Of a DNA stretch of 64,000 bases, positions 15,788-24,882 are shown one piece after another. The number at the start of each line of letters is the position of its first letter. Within the stretch, counting starts at the first letter, position 1. The DNA is from Kingella potus (GTDB lineage Bacteria; Pseudomonadota; Gammaproteobacteria; Burkholderiales; Neisseriaceae), in assembly GCF_900451175.1 (NCBI RefSeq), contig NZ_UGJJ01000001.1, positions 62,001 to 126,000 of the forward strand, given 5' to 3'. Under the pieces are notes generated by a model. The model ran no database searches, was not told the DNA's origin, and was given only the letters and a program-made list of their open reading frames with translations. A program made the translations under genes and the position numbers.

Positions 15788-17874
15788 GGCGCGGACTCGG
15801 GCGGTGTGGCTGCGGAGGCGGGGAGGCCGTCTGAAACGGGGGCGGCGGAGGATGCTGCCGCAGGGTATGGGGTGCGGAAGGCGCGGGTAACGGGGTTTTC
15901 AGACGGCCTCTGTACCGCGCCGCCGGCGAGCAGGGGGTTGGCGACGGTGGTTTTGCCGCTGTTGTCGACGGGGATTTCGCGGTCGCTGCCGGCTTTGAGG
16001 GTAAGCAGGTAGTAGTCGGACAGGGCGCGGGCAAGGGGGGCAGCGTTTGCGCCCCAGCCGCCGTTTTCAAGGATGACGGCGATGGCGATTTTGGGTTTGT
16101 CCAGCGGTGCGAAGGCGATAAACCAGGCGTGGTCGCGGTGCTGCACGGCAAGGGCGGCGGCATTGTAGGATTTGCCTTGCGCGATTTGGACGACTTGGGC
16201 GGTGCCTGTTTTGCCGCCCATGCTGTATTTGAGTCCCACACCGACTTTGCGGGCGGTGCCGCCCGGTTGCAGGACTTTGGCCATGGCAGCTTTGATGTAG
16301 TTGAAGTTGGCCTGTTTGAACGGCAGGGTGCGGACGGGTTTGGGGTCGATGAGGGTAATCTGCCGTTTGTTGTGGTCGATCAGTTCTTTGACGAGGTGGG
16401 GGCGGTACACCGTGCCGTTGTTGGCGAGGATGGCGGTGGCGTGCGCCATTTGCAGAGGGGTGTAGGCGTTGTAGCCCTGGCCTATGCTGATGGGCACCAT
16501 CTCGGCGATGTTCCATTTGCGCCGTGCGGCCGGAAGCTTGGCAAAACGTTTTTCTTTCCACTCGGGAGAAGGCAGCACGCCTCTGTATTCGTGCGGCAGG
16601 TCGATGCCGGTTTGCTGGCCGAGGCCGAATTGGGACAGATAGGGCAGGGCTTTTTCTATACCTGTTTCAAAACCCAGCCGGTAGAAGAAGGTGTCGGAGG
16701 AAACCTGTATCGCTTTCATCAGGTTGGCCGAGCCGTGGCCGCTGCGTACGGAGTCGCGGAACATGTGTTTGCTGCCGGGAATGCTCCACGCGCCGGGAGC
16801 GGGGACGACGGTGTACGGGCCGATTTTGCCGCTTTCGAGCAGGGTCATGCCCATAAAGGGTTTGAAGGTGGAACCGGGCGGGTAGAGGCCCTGCGTTACG
16901 CGGTTGATCATCGGCTTCTGCCAGTTTTCGTTAAGGGCTTTCCAACTTTCGCTGTCGATGCCGTCGATAAACATATTGGGATCGAAAGAAGGGTTGGACA
17001 CGAAGGCCAGTACGCCGCCTGTTTGCGGGTCGATGGCCACCATTGCGCCGCGTTTGCCCTTCATCAGGCGCATGGCGTACTGTTGCAGGCGGATGTCCAT
17101 TGCCAGCTTGAGGGTTTGGCCGTTTTGCGGCGGCACGGTTTTGATGGTGCGGATGATGTTGCCGTATGCGTCTTTTTCCACTTCGCGGTAGCCCGGGGTG
17201 CCGAGCAGCTGGCGTTCGTAATAGCTTTCCAGACCGGACTTGCCGATGTGGGTGCTGCCCCGGTAGAGGGAAGTGAGCTTTTCTTCGCTCAGCCGTGCCT
17301 GGTCTTTGTCGCTGATGCGGCCGATATAGCCGAGAAAGTGGGCGGTTTGTTCGCCGTAGGGGTATTCGCGGAAGGTGCGGGCGTTGATTTCCACGCCGGG
17401 AAGGCGGTAGAGACGGGCGGCAATCAGGGCGGCTTCGTCGGGCGTGAGTTTCAGTTTCAGCGGGACTTTTTCGTAGGAGCGGTATTCCGCACGGAATTTT
17501 TTGAAACGTTTGAGGTCGGTTTCGGTGATGTCGGCCAGCTTTTGCAGCTCGGCAACGGTGTCCTCCAGCTTGCCTTCGATGCGGCCGGGGATGATTTCGA
17601 GGGAATAGGCGGGATAATTGTGTGCCAGCACCACGCCGTTGATGTCGGTAATTTCGCCGCGTATCGGGGGAGTGGGGATCAGGGAGATGCGGTTGGATGC
17701 GGCCTGGGCGGTAAATTCGCTGTGTTTGTGGATTTGCAGATAGGCAAAACGCGCCGCCAGTATGCTGAACAGGGCGACGATAAAGACGAAGGCGGCAAAC
17801 AGGCGGATGCGGAAATCGCGCTGGATGGAGGCGTTGTCGCTGCGCGAAGCGGGGTAGGGACGGTATTTCTTCAT
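15784..17874 (-). CDS. mrdA: Penicillin-binding protein 2 (class B transpeptidase)
   Basis: Cross-links peptidoglycan in the elongation complex. ATG 17874 (MKKYRPYPASRSDN) overlaps the mreD stop as ATGA and yields 696 residues. It has one membrane anchor (about residues 23-44), the pedestal domain, and a complete transpeptidase centre: SxxK = Ser335-Thr-Phe-Lys338 in YPPGSTFKPF, SxD = Ser392-Ser-Asp394, and KTG = Lys555-Thr-Gly557. A low-complexity Ala/Pro/Ser tail of about 45 residues follows the fold. It contains two DUS in opposite orientation, translated as RPSEN and SDGL, so part of the tail is DUS-derived. Partner of RodA. Confidence 0.96.
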   Translation of the reverse strand: MKKYRPYPASRSDNASIQRDFRIRLFAAFVFIVALFSILAARFAYLQIHKHSEFTAQAASNRISLIPTPPIRGEITDINGVVLAHNYPAYSLEIIPGRIEGKLEDTVAELQKLADITETDLKRFKKFRAEYRSYEKVPLKLKLTPDEAALIAARLYRLPGVEINARTFREYPYGEQTAHFLGYIGRISDKDQARLSEEKLTSLYRGSTHIGKSGLESYYERQLLGTPGYREVEKDAYGNIIRTIKTVPPQNGQTLKLAMDIRLQQYAMRLMKGKRGAMVAIDPQTGGVLAFVSNPSFDPNMFIDGIDSESWKALNENWQKPMINRVTQGLYPPGSTFKPFMGMTLLESGKIGPYTVVPAPGAWSIPGSKHMFRDSVRSGHGSANLMKAIQVSSDTFFYRLGFETGIEKALPYLSQFGLGQQTGIDLPHEYRGVLPSPEWKEKRFAKLPAARRKWNIAEMVPISIGQGYNAYTPLQMAHATAILANNGTVYRPHLVKELIDHNKRQITLIDPKPVRTLPFKQANFNYIKAAMAKVLQPGGTARKVGVGLKYSMGGKTGTAQVVQIAQGKSYNAAALAVQHRDHAWFIAFAPLDKPKIAIAVILENGGWGANAAPLARALSDYYLLTLKAGSDREIPVDNSGKTTVANPLLAGGAVQRPSENPVTRAFRTPYPAAASSAAPVSDGLPASAATPPESAP

Positions 17875-18374
17875 CGGCGGCGGCGGGAAAAATGGAGGGC
17901 GGCCAGCATCAGTTTGTTCAGCATCGGCCAGGCCAGTGCGCCGACTACGGGGGCGATCAGGCCGCTCAAACCAATCAGGCGGTGTTCGGTAATCAGGTTG
18001 ATCAGGAGGATAATCAGGCGGCCGGCCAAGAGGGCGGTAAATACGGCCAGCGATTGGAAGGCATAGCTTTGCAGAACGATGATGCGCTGGTAACGCTGCA
18101 TGAAAAACACCATCGGCATATAGGCCAGCGCGTGCTGGCCGAGCGGCGCGGCAATGCCGATGTCGATCAGCAGGCCGCAGGCGAAGGCGGCAAATACGCC
18201 GACCCACTGCGGGCGGTTGAGCGACCAGTAAAGCAGGGTAAGGGCGGTGGCTTCCGGCAGCCAGAAAGACAGGTGTGCGGGAAAGGGAATCAGGTCAAAC
18301 AGCAGTGCCGCAGCGAATGTGGCGGCAACCAGGCGTTTGGGAATCCGGTTGTGGAAGTCGTCGAAATCGGTCAT
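17871..18374 (-). CDS. mreD: Rod shape-determining protein MreD
   Basis: A 167-residue inner-membrane protein with five or six helices that belongs to the MreBCD elongation complex. Typical features are the short length, LFDLIPFPAHLSFWLPEATALTLL near the N-terminus, and ACGLLIDIGIAAPLGQHALA, the conserved GLL-D motif of MreD. It overlaps mreC upstream and mrdA downstream by four bases each (ATGA), showing a compact coupled operon. Confidence 0.92.
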   Translation of the reverse strand: MTDFDDFHNRIPKRLVAATFAAALLFDLIPFPAHLSFWLPEATALTLLYWSLNRPQWVGVFAAFACGLLIDIGIAAPLGQHALAYMPMVFFMQRYQRIIVLQSYAFQSLAVFTALLAGRLIILLINLITEHRLIGLSGLIAPVVGALAWPMLNKLMLAALHFSRRRR

Positions 18375-19261
18375 GGGCGTTTTTCGGAGGGAGGCGCGGG
18401 AGCCGCTTCGGAGGCCGTCTGAACGGGGGGCGGATCGGTTTGCGGCAGTACCAGGACGTGTTTGCTGCTGTGTACGGCGGCGGGCAGGGAGAGTGCGGTG
18501 CGGTAATACGGTGTGCCGGAGGAACGTTCGGCCTGCTCGACGCGGGCAACGGGGATGCCGGCCGGATAAACGGAATCCATGCCGGAAGTTACCAGCAAAT
18601 CGCCCGGCTGCAAGTCGGCATCAACGGGGAAATAGCGCAGGATGACCCTGTTGCCGTCGCCGTACAGCAGGCTGCGTACTCCGGTGCGTTCCACCATAAC
18701 GGGTACGACCGATTGGGCGTTGGTCAGCACGGTCAGCTCGGAAACAAAGGGATGGACGGCGGTAAGCTGGCCGATCAGGCCGTTGCCGTCAACCGCAGGA
18801 TCACCCGCCCTGAGGCCGTCTTTGCTGCCTTTGTCCAGCAGCAGTTTGTCGGACAGGGGGTTTTTGCCGTTGGAAACGATTTGCGCCGCCGTGCCGCCGG
18901 TGAGTGCCTGCATTTTCAGGCCGTTGAGCCGTTTGAGTTCGCCCAGTTCGCGTTCGGCCGCCGCTCCCTGCCGCAGCATTACCGCAAGTTTAAGGTTTTG
19001 CGCCTGCAATTCGCGGTTGGCGGCAATCAGCGACTGCTGGGTGTGCAGGAAAGTGCTGCCGTATTCGTATAATTCCACCGGTTTGTCGGCCAGCCACTGC
19101 AAGGGTTTCAAACTGGCGGACAGATAGGATTTCGCCTGCTGCACGGCGGCATAGCGTCCGTCCAGCACCATCAGCGCGACGGAGGCAAGCGACAACACAA
19201 TCAGCCGGTTGGCGGAACGGTTGCGGATGCGGCTGCGGGCGAAACTCAGGGGACGGGACAT
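18371..19261 (-). CDS. mreC: Rod shape-determining protein MreC
   Basis: A 296-residue bitopic protein linking cytoplasmic MreB with periplasmic synthases. It has a short basic cytoplasmic N-terminus (RSRIRNRSANR), one membrane segment (about residues 22-40), a predicted coiled coil (about 75-115, including QSLIAANRELQAQNLKLAVM), then the beta-rich MreC core with SKDGLRAGDPAVDGNGLIGQ and DLLVTSGMDSVYPAGIPVAR. The C-terminal tail is rich in Pro and Ser. A DUS near 18412 lies in the tail (encoding VQTASEAAP). It overlaps mreD by four bases. Confidence 0.94.
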   Translation of the reverse strand: MSRPLSFARSRIRNRSANRLIVLSLASVALMVLDGRYAAVQQAKSYLSASLKPLQWLADKPVELYEYGSTFLHTQQSLIAANRELQAQNLKLAVMLRQGAAAERELGELKRLNGLKMQALTGGTAAQIVSNGKNPLSDKLLLDKGSKDGLRAGDPAVDGNGLIGQLTAVHPFVSELTVLTNAQSVVPVMVERTGVRSLLYGDGNRVILRYFPVDADLQPGDLLVTSGMDSVYPAGIPVARVEQAERSSGTPYYRTALSLPAAVHSSKHVLVLPQTDPPPVQTASEAAPAPPSEKRP

Positions 19262-19279
19262 GGCGTGCGGCAGACGGGT

Positions 19280-20401
<1,122 letters not shown>

Positions 20402-20438
20402 TTAAAGGGAACTTCGATAACAGGGGCGGGGTTTGGGT

Positions 20439-20444
20439 TATAAT
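20439..20444 (+). promoter_or_regulatory. Candidate -10 box for gatCA
   Basis: A perfect TATAAT about 77 bases upstream of gatC; no good -35 hexamer at 16-18 bases is visible, so this is tentative. Confidence 0.4.
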
Positions 20445-20520
20445 TTCGCGCCTGTGTGTACAAAACGCGCTATCATACCCTAAATTGACATTATTGCTAA
20501 TTATCTTTAAGGAAATTTTC

Positions 20521-20811
20521 ATGTCCCTCACCCGTGCCGACGTAGAAAAAATCGCCCGCCTCGCGCGCCTGAAACTCGACGAAAACGAACAGGCCGCCAT
20601 GCTCGGGGAACTCAACAGCGTGTTTGCGATGGTGGAAAAAATGTGCGGCACCGACACCGGAGGCATCGAGCCGATGACCCACCCGCACGATCTCGCCCTG
20701 CGCCTGCGTGAAGACAGGATTACCGAAACCGACCATGCCGCCGAATACCAGGCCTGTGCGCCGGAAGTGCGCAACCGGCTGTATATCGTGCCGCAGGTGA
20801 TTGAGGAGTGA
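20521..20811 (+). CDS. gatC: Aspartyl/glutamyl-tRNA amidotransferase subunit C
   Basis: A 96-residue subunit of GatCAB, which amidates mischarged Glu-tRNA-Gln and Asp-tRNA-Asn. The sequence MSLTRADVEKIARLARLKLD is typical; the C-terminal half has MTHPHDLALRLREDRITE and a predicted extended tail that wraps GatA and GatB. ATG 20521 follows AAGGAAA; an earlier in-frame ATG at 20485 has no ribosome-binding site. gatA follows 94 bases downstream. Confidence 0.95.
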   Translation: MSLTRADVEKIARLARLKLDENEQAAMLGELNSVFAMVEKMCGTDTGGIEPMTHPHDLALRLREDRITETDHAAEYQACAPEVRNRLYIVPQVIEE

Positions 20812-20904
20812 GGCTGTCCGCAGGAAACTTACAAATTCACACGAATACGCAAAAAACAGTTTCAGGCCGGCCCAGCCTTTTGTTGAAAAATCAGAAAGAA
20901 AACC

Positions 20905-22356
20905 ATGTCCGTACCCTACACCCTCAAACAAGCCTCCGAATTATTGCAATCCAAACAAATCTCCGCCCTCGAACTCGCCGGCGAATACCTCAAAGCCATC
21001 GCCGAACGCAATCCCGCGCTCAATGCCTACATCACCCTCGATGAAGAAAAAACCCGCGCCGAAGCCCGCGCCGCAGACGCGCGTATCGCCGCAGGCAATG
21101 CCGCCCCCCTCGCCGGCGTTCCCATAGCCTACAAAGACATCTTCTGCCAAACCGGCTGGCGCAGCGCGTGTGCCAGCAAAATGCTCGACAACTTCGTTTC
21201 CCCCTACACCGCCACCGTCGTGCAAAACCTGCTGGACGAAGGCATGGTAACGCTCGGCCGCGTCAATATGGACGAATTTGCCATGGGCTCGTGCAACGAA
21301 AACTCCTACTACGGCGCAAGCCGCAATCCCTGGAACACCGCCCGTGTACCCGGCGGCTCCTCCGGCGGCTCCGCCGCAGCCGTTGCCGCCCGTCTCGCTC
21401 CCGTCGCACTCGGCTCCGACACCGGCGGCTCCATCCGCCAGCCCGCCTCACATTGCGGCATCACCGGCCTCAAACCCACCTACGGCATTGTTTCCCGTTT
21501 CGGCATGATTGCCTATGCATCCAGCCTCGACCAGGCCGGCCCTATGGCGCAAACCGCCGAAGACTGCGCCATCCTGCTCAACGCGATGGCCGGCTTTGAC
21601 GAACGCGACTCCACCAGCCTCGAACGCGCCAAAGAAGACTACACCCGCGATTTGGACACACCCCTCAAAGGCCTGCGCATCGGCCTGCCCAAAGAATACT
21701 TTGCCGAAGGCATGAGCGCGGACGTACAGAAAACCGTGCAGGCCGCTATCGGCCTGTTCCAGGCGCAAGGCGCGCAGATGGTGGAAGTGAGCCTGCCGCA
21801 AACCGGCCTCTCCATCCCCGCCTACTACGTCATCGCCTCCGCCGAAGCCAGCACCAACCTCTCCCGCTACGACGGCGTGCGCTACGGCCACCGCGCCGCA
21901 GAATTTGCCAACCTCGACGAAATGTACGGCAAAAGCCGCGCCGAAGGCTTAGGCAGCGAAGTCAAACGCCGCATCATGATTGGTACCTATGTATTGAGCC
22001 ACGGCTACTACGACGCTTATTACCTCAAAGCGCAAAAGCTGCGCCGCCTCGTCGCCGATGATTTTCAGACGGCCTTTAAAGAGTGCGATTTCATCCTTGC
22101 CCCCGCCGCCCCCACCGCCGCCCCCCTTATCGGCAGCAGCAGCGATCCCGTGCAAACCTACCTGTCCGACATCTACACCATTGCCGCCAACCTCGCCGGC
22201 CTGCCCGCCCTCAGCCTGCCCGCAGGTTTTTCTTCAGACGGCCTGCCCGTGGGCATACAACTCATCGGCAACCATTTCTCCGAAGCCCGCCTGCTCGGTG
22301 CCGCCCACCAAATCCAGCTTGCAAGCGACTGGCACACCAAAGCCCCTGCGCTGTGA
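20905..22356 (+). CDS. gatA: Aspartyl/glutamyl-tRNA amidotransferase subunit A
   Basis: The 483-residue amidase subunit of GatCAB that releases ammonia from glutamine. The amidase-signature Ser-cis-Ser-Lys site is present: Lys in [10 protein letters not shown] and the Gly/Ser-rich segment [20 protein letters not shown] followed by [17 protein letters not shown]. Length and ends are normal. Two DUS lie inside the gene, encoding DFQTAFK and SSDGLPVG. gatB, the third subunit gene, is not downstream here; the next gene is an unrelated DUF535 protein. Confidence 0.97.
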   Translation: MSVPYTLKQASELLQSKQISALELAGEYLKAIAERNPALNAYITLDEEKTRAEARAADARIAAGNAAPLAGVPIAYKDIFCQTGWRSACASKMLDNFVSPYTATVVQNLLDEGMVTLGRVNMDEFAMGSCNENSYYGASRNPWNTARVPGGSSGGSAAAVAARLAPVALGSDTGGSIRQPASHCGITGLKPTYGIVSRFGMIAYASSLDQAGPMAQTAEDCAILLNAMAGFDERDSTSLERAKEDYTRDLDTPLKGLRIGLPKEYFAEGMSADVQKTVQAAIGLFQAQGAQMVEVSLPQTGLSIPAYYVIASAEASTNLSRYDGVRYGHRAAEFANLDEMYGKSRAEGLGSEVKRRIMIGTYVLSHGYYDAYYLKAQKLRRLVADDFQTAFKECDFILAPAAPTAAPLIGSSSDPVQTYLSDIYTIAANLAGLPALSLPAGFSSDGLPVGIQLIGNHFSEARLLGAAHQIQLASDWHTKAPAL

Positions 22357-22368
22357 AGGCAGCGGGAA

Positions 22369-22409
22369 AGGCCGTCTGAAAACGTTTTGTACAGATTTTC
22401 AGACGGCCT
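22369..22409 (+). terminator. DUS inverted pair, gatA terminator
   Basis: Facing DUS copies 12 bases after the gatA stop codon. Confidence 0.65.
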
Positions 22410-22525
22410 CCAACAATACATAGAATCTGCTTCCCTGCCACGCACGCGGCTTTAAAGCAAACAGCGTGAATCTTGTAAAAACGTACTTCCGTCAGTTTGC
22501 ACCGCCCAAACCCGTCCCCCAAAAG

Positions 22526-22545
22526 ATTCCCGCCTGTGCGGGAAT
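22526..22545. repeat. dRS3 repeat
   Basis: ATTCCC, eight variable bases, GGGAAT: the 20-base neisserial dRS3 consensus. In meningococci dRS3 units are intergenic and serve as integration targets for filamentous phage. Confidence 0.8.
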
Positions 22546-22702
22546 GACGGAAGCACACTTTCAGACGGCCTGTGGGGATGTGCGGCTCTGCCGCGCACCC
22601 GCCTGCAAAACCAAGCCCGCGCCGGAAGCCGTATAAAGGCGGGCAGCCCCTTTTTTCAGACGGCCTCCCCAAAAGCCGATACGCGCACAAACAACACCAA
22701 TT

Positions 22703-23593
22703 ATGTCCAGCCCTTTCGTTTTCCCCGACTACCGCGCCGTGTACAACTTCGCGCCCAAATACCGCAGCCAGCATGGCAAATTCGCCCTGCGCGTATGGCT
22801 GCACCGCCGCCAAATCCGCGCGTTTGAAGCCTTTGCCAACAGCAATCCCGCCTATCGGGCATTGTTTGCCAAACGGCCGCAGGATGCCTATCCGCTGCTG
22901 CACGCCTTTATCGACAAGCGTTTCGGCGCACGCGAGCGGCTGGCGGCCATGCAGTACGACATTGCCGCCGCCTGCCGCCTGTTTCCCGCCGACACGCTGG
23001 CCAAACTCGACACACCGGACACACCCGTAACGCTTGCCCTCCTTTCAGACGGCCTTTCTATCGTCCTCAACCGCAACGGAATCTGTTCCGACGAAGGCCT
23101 GTGGGCAGTTACGCTGACCGACGGCACGGGCAGCCGCCTGTACAACGCCACTTTCGCGCTGCTGCCCGCAGGCTTGGCGGCCGCATCGGTGCAGGGGCCC
23201 TCAGGCGGGGAAGCCAAAGACACCGTGCGCCGCCTGACCAAGCAGCTCCACGGCCTGCGCCCGCAGCAGCTGATGGCCGCCGTGATCCAATACCTGGCCG
23301 CCGCCCTCGGCCTGGATGCGCTGGGCATCGCCCACGACTGCCAGGTCAAGCTGCGCTGGAAGCTGAAAAAGCGCGTGAAAATGAACTACGACCAATACTG
23401 GCAGGAATCCGCCGCCGTGCTGGGCGGCGACGGCTACTGGCACCTTCCCGCCGCGCCGCCGCGCAAAGATTTGGCGGAAATCGAAAGCAAAAAACGCTCC
23501 ATGTACCGCAAGCGTTACCAAATGTTCGACGATCTCGAAGCAGCGGTAAACACACATTTCAGACGGCCGGAACACCCCGCCGCCGCCGTTTGA
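22703..23593 (+). CDS. VirK/YbjX family protein (DUF535)
   Basis: A 296-residue cytoplasmic protein with the features of DUF535 in order: an N-terminal helical region, a central beta-rich part with LYNATFALLPAG, then the signature segment TKQLHGLRPQQLMAAVIQYL, DYDxFW-type motif (here MNYDQYWQESAAVLGG), GYWHLPAAPP and the basic C-terminus KKRSMYRKRYQMFDDL. In enterobacteria, VirK and YbjX of this family are linked to virulence and membrane-stress resistance, but the biochemical role is unknown. A DUS encodes LLSDGLS mid-protein. The stop falls two bases past an Ala-Ala-Val end. Confidence 0.82.
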   Translation: MSSPFVFPDYRAVYNFAPKYRSQHGKFALRVWLHRRQIRAFEAFANSNPAYRALFAKRPQDAYPLLHAFIDKRFGARERLAAMQYDIAAACRLFPADTLAKLDTPDTPVTLALLSDGLSIVLNRNGICSDEGLWAVTLTDGTGSRLYNATFALLPAGLAAASVQGPSGGEAKDTVRRLTKQLHGLRPQQLMAAVIQYLAAALGLDALGIAHDCQVKLRWKLKKRVKMNYDQYWQESAAVLGGDGYWHLPAAPPRKDLAEIESKKRSMYRKRYQMFDDLEAAVNTHFRRPEHPAAAV

Positions 23594-23656
23594 ACCGCCC
23601 CTTGCCGCCGTGTCCGCAGATTGGAACGGCACCTTGTATGATGAAAGGAACCCACT

Positions 23657-24493
23657 ATGGCCAAACCGTCTCCGACCCTGCTCCTGCCCGCCGCCGCCCT
23701 TGCCCTGATTTGGGCGCAGCCTGCCGCCGCCTGCAACCCGCAAGACAGCAACTACCACGCCTGCGTTTATCACAACCACATCCTGCCGCAACAACAGCAG
23801 ATGCAGCAGCAACAGCAACAACAGCGGCAGAAACCGCCCGTTGTCGATCCCCGTTCCCTCCAATGCGCTCCGCGCCAAGACGGCGGCAGAAACTGCGGCT
23901 ACTACTGGAAGCACAACGGCCAACCGGATTACGAATACGGCGAAAACGCGGCGGGACAATTCGACGGCGTGTTCAAACGCTACCACGCCAACGGCCGCCT
24001 GCGCGAAATATCCCGCTACCGCAACGGCAAACAGGAAGGCGAAATGCGCACCTTCTACGAAAACGGCCAGCTCCAAACCTCCCGCTTTTACCAAAACGAC
24101 AAAGAACACGGCCCCTACAAAGGCTGGCACGAAAACGGCAAACCGATGTTTTCCACAGCCAACTGCCAAGGCAGGCCGTGCGCTCCCGAGCTGCAATACG
24201 ACGAACAGGGCCGGCTGACAGCCCGCAAAGAGTTCACCCCCAGCGGCGGCTTCAAACGCTATCTGAGACTTGACGAACAGGGCAGGCCGCACGGCGAAGA
24301 AGTCGTCGGCCTGTACCGCAACGGCGAAACCGTTACCGACAAAGACGGCTACACAATGACCGACTACACCGTCCAATGGAAACACGGCGTGAAAGACGGC
24401 GACGAAATCCACTACAAAGACCGCCCAAAAAGAGGCAAGCAGCGCGTGGATTATGTGATTAAGTGGAAAGACGGCCGGCAGGTATCGCGCTAA
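23657..24493 (+). CDS. Exported MORN-type repeat protein (YwqK family-like)
   Basis: A 278-residue protein with an N-terminal signal (LLLPAAALALIWAQPAAAC; cleavage after AAA, or a weak lipobox at Cys26). A Gln-rich tract follows (about residues 45-57, encoded by CAG/CAA repeats), then six or more MORN-like units of the pattern G-x-F-D-G-x-x-K-x-Y-H-x-N-G-x-L-R (for example FDGVFKRYHANGRLRE and HGPYKGWHENGKPMF). Proteins of this type are often labelled YwqK antitoxin components, but here the signal peptide argues for a periplasmic or surface protein, and no toxin gene is adjacent. Function unknown. Confidence 0.75.
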   Translation: MAKPSPTLLLPAAALALIWAQPAAACNPQDSNYHACVYHNHILPQQQQMQQQQQQQRQKPPVVDPRSLQCAPRQDGGRNCGYYWKHNGQPDYEYGENAAGQFDGVFKRYHANGRLREISRYRNGKQEGEMRTFYENGQLQTSRFYQNDKEHGPYKGWHENGKPMFSTANCQGRPCAPELQYDEQGRLTARKEFTPSGGFKRYLRLDEQGRPHGEEVVGLYRNGETVTDKDGYTMTDYTVQWKHGVKDGDEIHYKDRPKRGKQRVDYVIKWKDGRQVSR

Positions 24494-24521
24494 TTCAAAA
24501 AAGAGCGTATTGGCAAAGGCA

Positions 24522-24559
24522 GCCTGCAATCCGCTCCCTCTCTTGCACTTACGCGGGGG
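24522..24559 (+). repeat. Direct repeat 1, left copy (flanks the type IIL gene)
   Basis: About 38 bases beginning GCCTGCAATCCGCTCCCTCT. They recur in the same orientation at 27922-27959 with about two differences. Confidence 0.8.
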
Positions 24560-24580
24560 AGCAAGCGCAGCCCGTATGAT

Positions 24581-24611
24581 GTAGGGTGTGTGGCTCTGCC
24601 ACGCACGCGTT
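24581..24611. repeat. Short hairpin repeat (GTAGGGTGTG...ACGCACGCGTT)
   Basis: Isolated end-type hairpin of the 145-bp intergenic element described at 53032-53176: GGCTCTGCC palindrome flanked by GTAGGGTGTG and ACGCACGCGTT. Confidence 0.65.
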
Positions 24612-24618
24612 CTGCGAA

Positions 24619-24659
24619 AGGCCGTCTGAAATCCTGCTTTATGGAATTTCAGACGGCCT
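24619..24659. terminator. DUS inverted pair
   Basis: Facing DUS copies with a 17-base loop and a trailing T-run; could terminate transcripts from either side. Confidence 0.55.
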
Positions 24660-24737
24660 TTTGAATCTGTGCAGGGCGTACTTTTCTATCGCGCTCCTCC
24701 TGCCGCGCGTTCGGACAAACGATAGCGTCAAATCCCA

Positions 24738-24775
24738 AACCGCGTGCGTTGCTGTGGCAACACACTCTACCTGAT
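24738..24775. repeat. Short hairpin repeat, inverted relative to 24581-24611
   Basis: Begins AACCGCGTGCGTTGCTGTGG and continues GCAACACACTCTACCTGATG: the same end-type hairpin in opposite orientation. Confidence 0.6.
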
Positions 24776-24787
24776 GCCGTATAGGCT

Positions 24788-24815
24788 GAGGCCATCTGAA
24801 AATCCCAAATGCTGC
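24788..24815 (+). repeat. Direct repeat 2, left copy
   Basis: GAGGCCATCTGAAAATCCCA plus eight bases; recurs in the same orientation at 27896-27923 with one difference (that copy has a perfect DUS). Confidence 0.8.
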
Positions 24816-24882
24816 TTGAAACCTGAAAGGCAATCCAATCATCAATAGGCCGTCTGAAAAGGCCGCAGGGTCGGTTTTATAT

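Larger units (their letters stand above)
22357..22702. other. Intergenic region with DUS hairpin, dRS3 and DUS singles
   Basis: This 346-base gap holds the gatA terminator hairpin, a 20-base dRS3 repeat, partial copies of the ACGCACGCG-type hairpin repeat (near 22440 and 22600), and further DUS copies. No gene was seen. Confidence 0.7.
24494..24882. other. Repeat-rich intergenic region beside the type IIL gene
   Basis: This 389-base gap holds two ACGCACGCG-type hairpins (24581-24611, 24738-24775), a DUS hairpin (24619-24659), and left-hand copies of two direct repeats that recur beyond the far end of the type IIL gene. No gene seen. Confidence 0.75.

Noticed and set aside
16129..18066. Plus-strand frame of 645 codons across mrdA
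   Set aside because: Shadow of PBP2; no start signal and no motifs.
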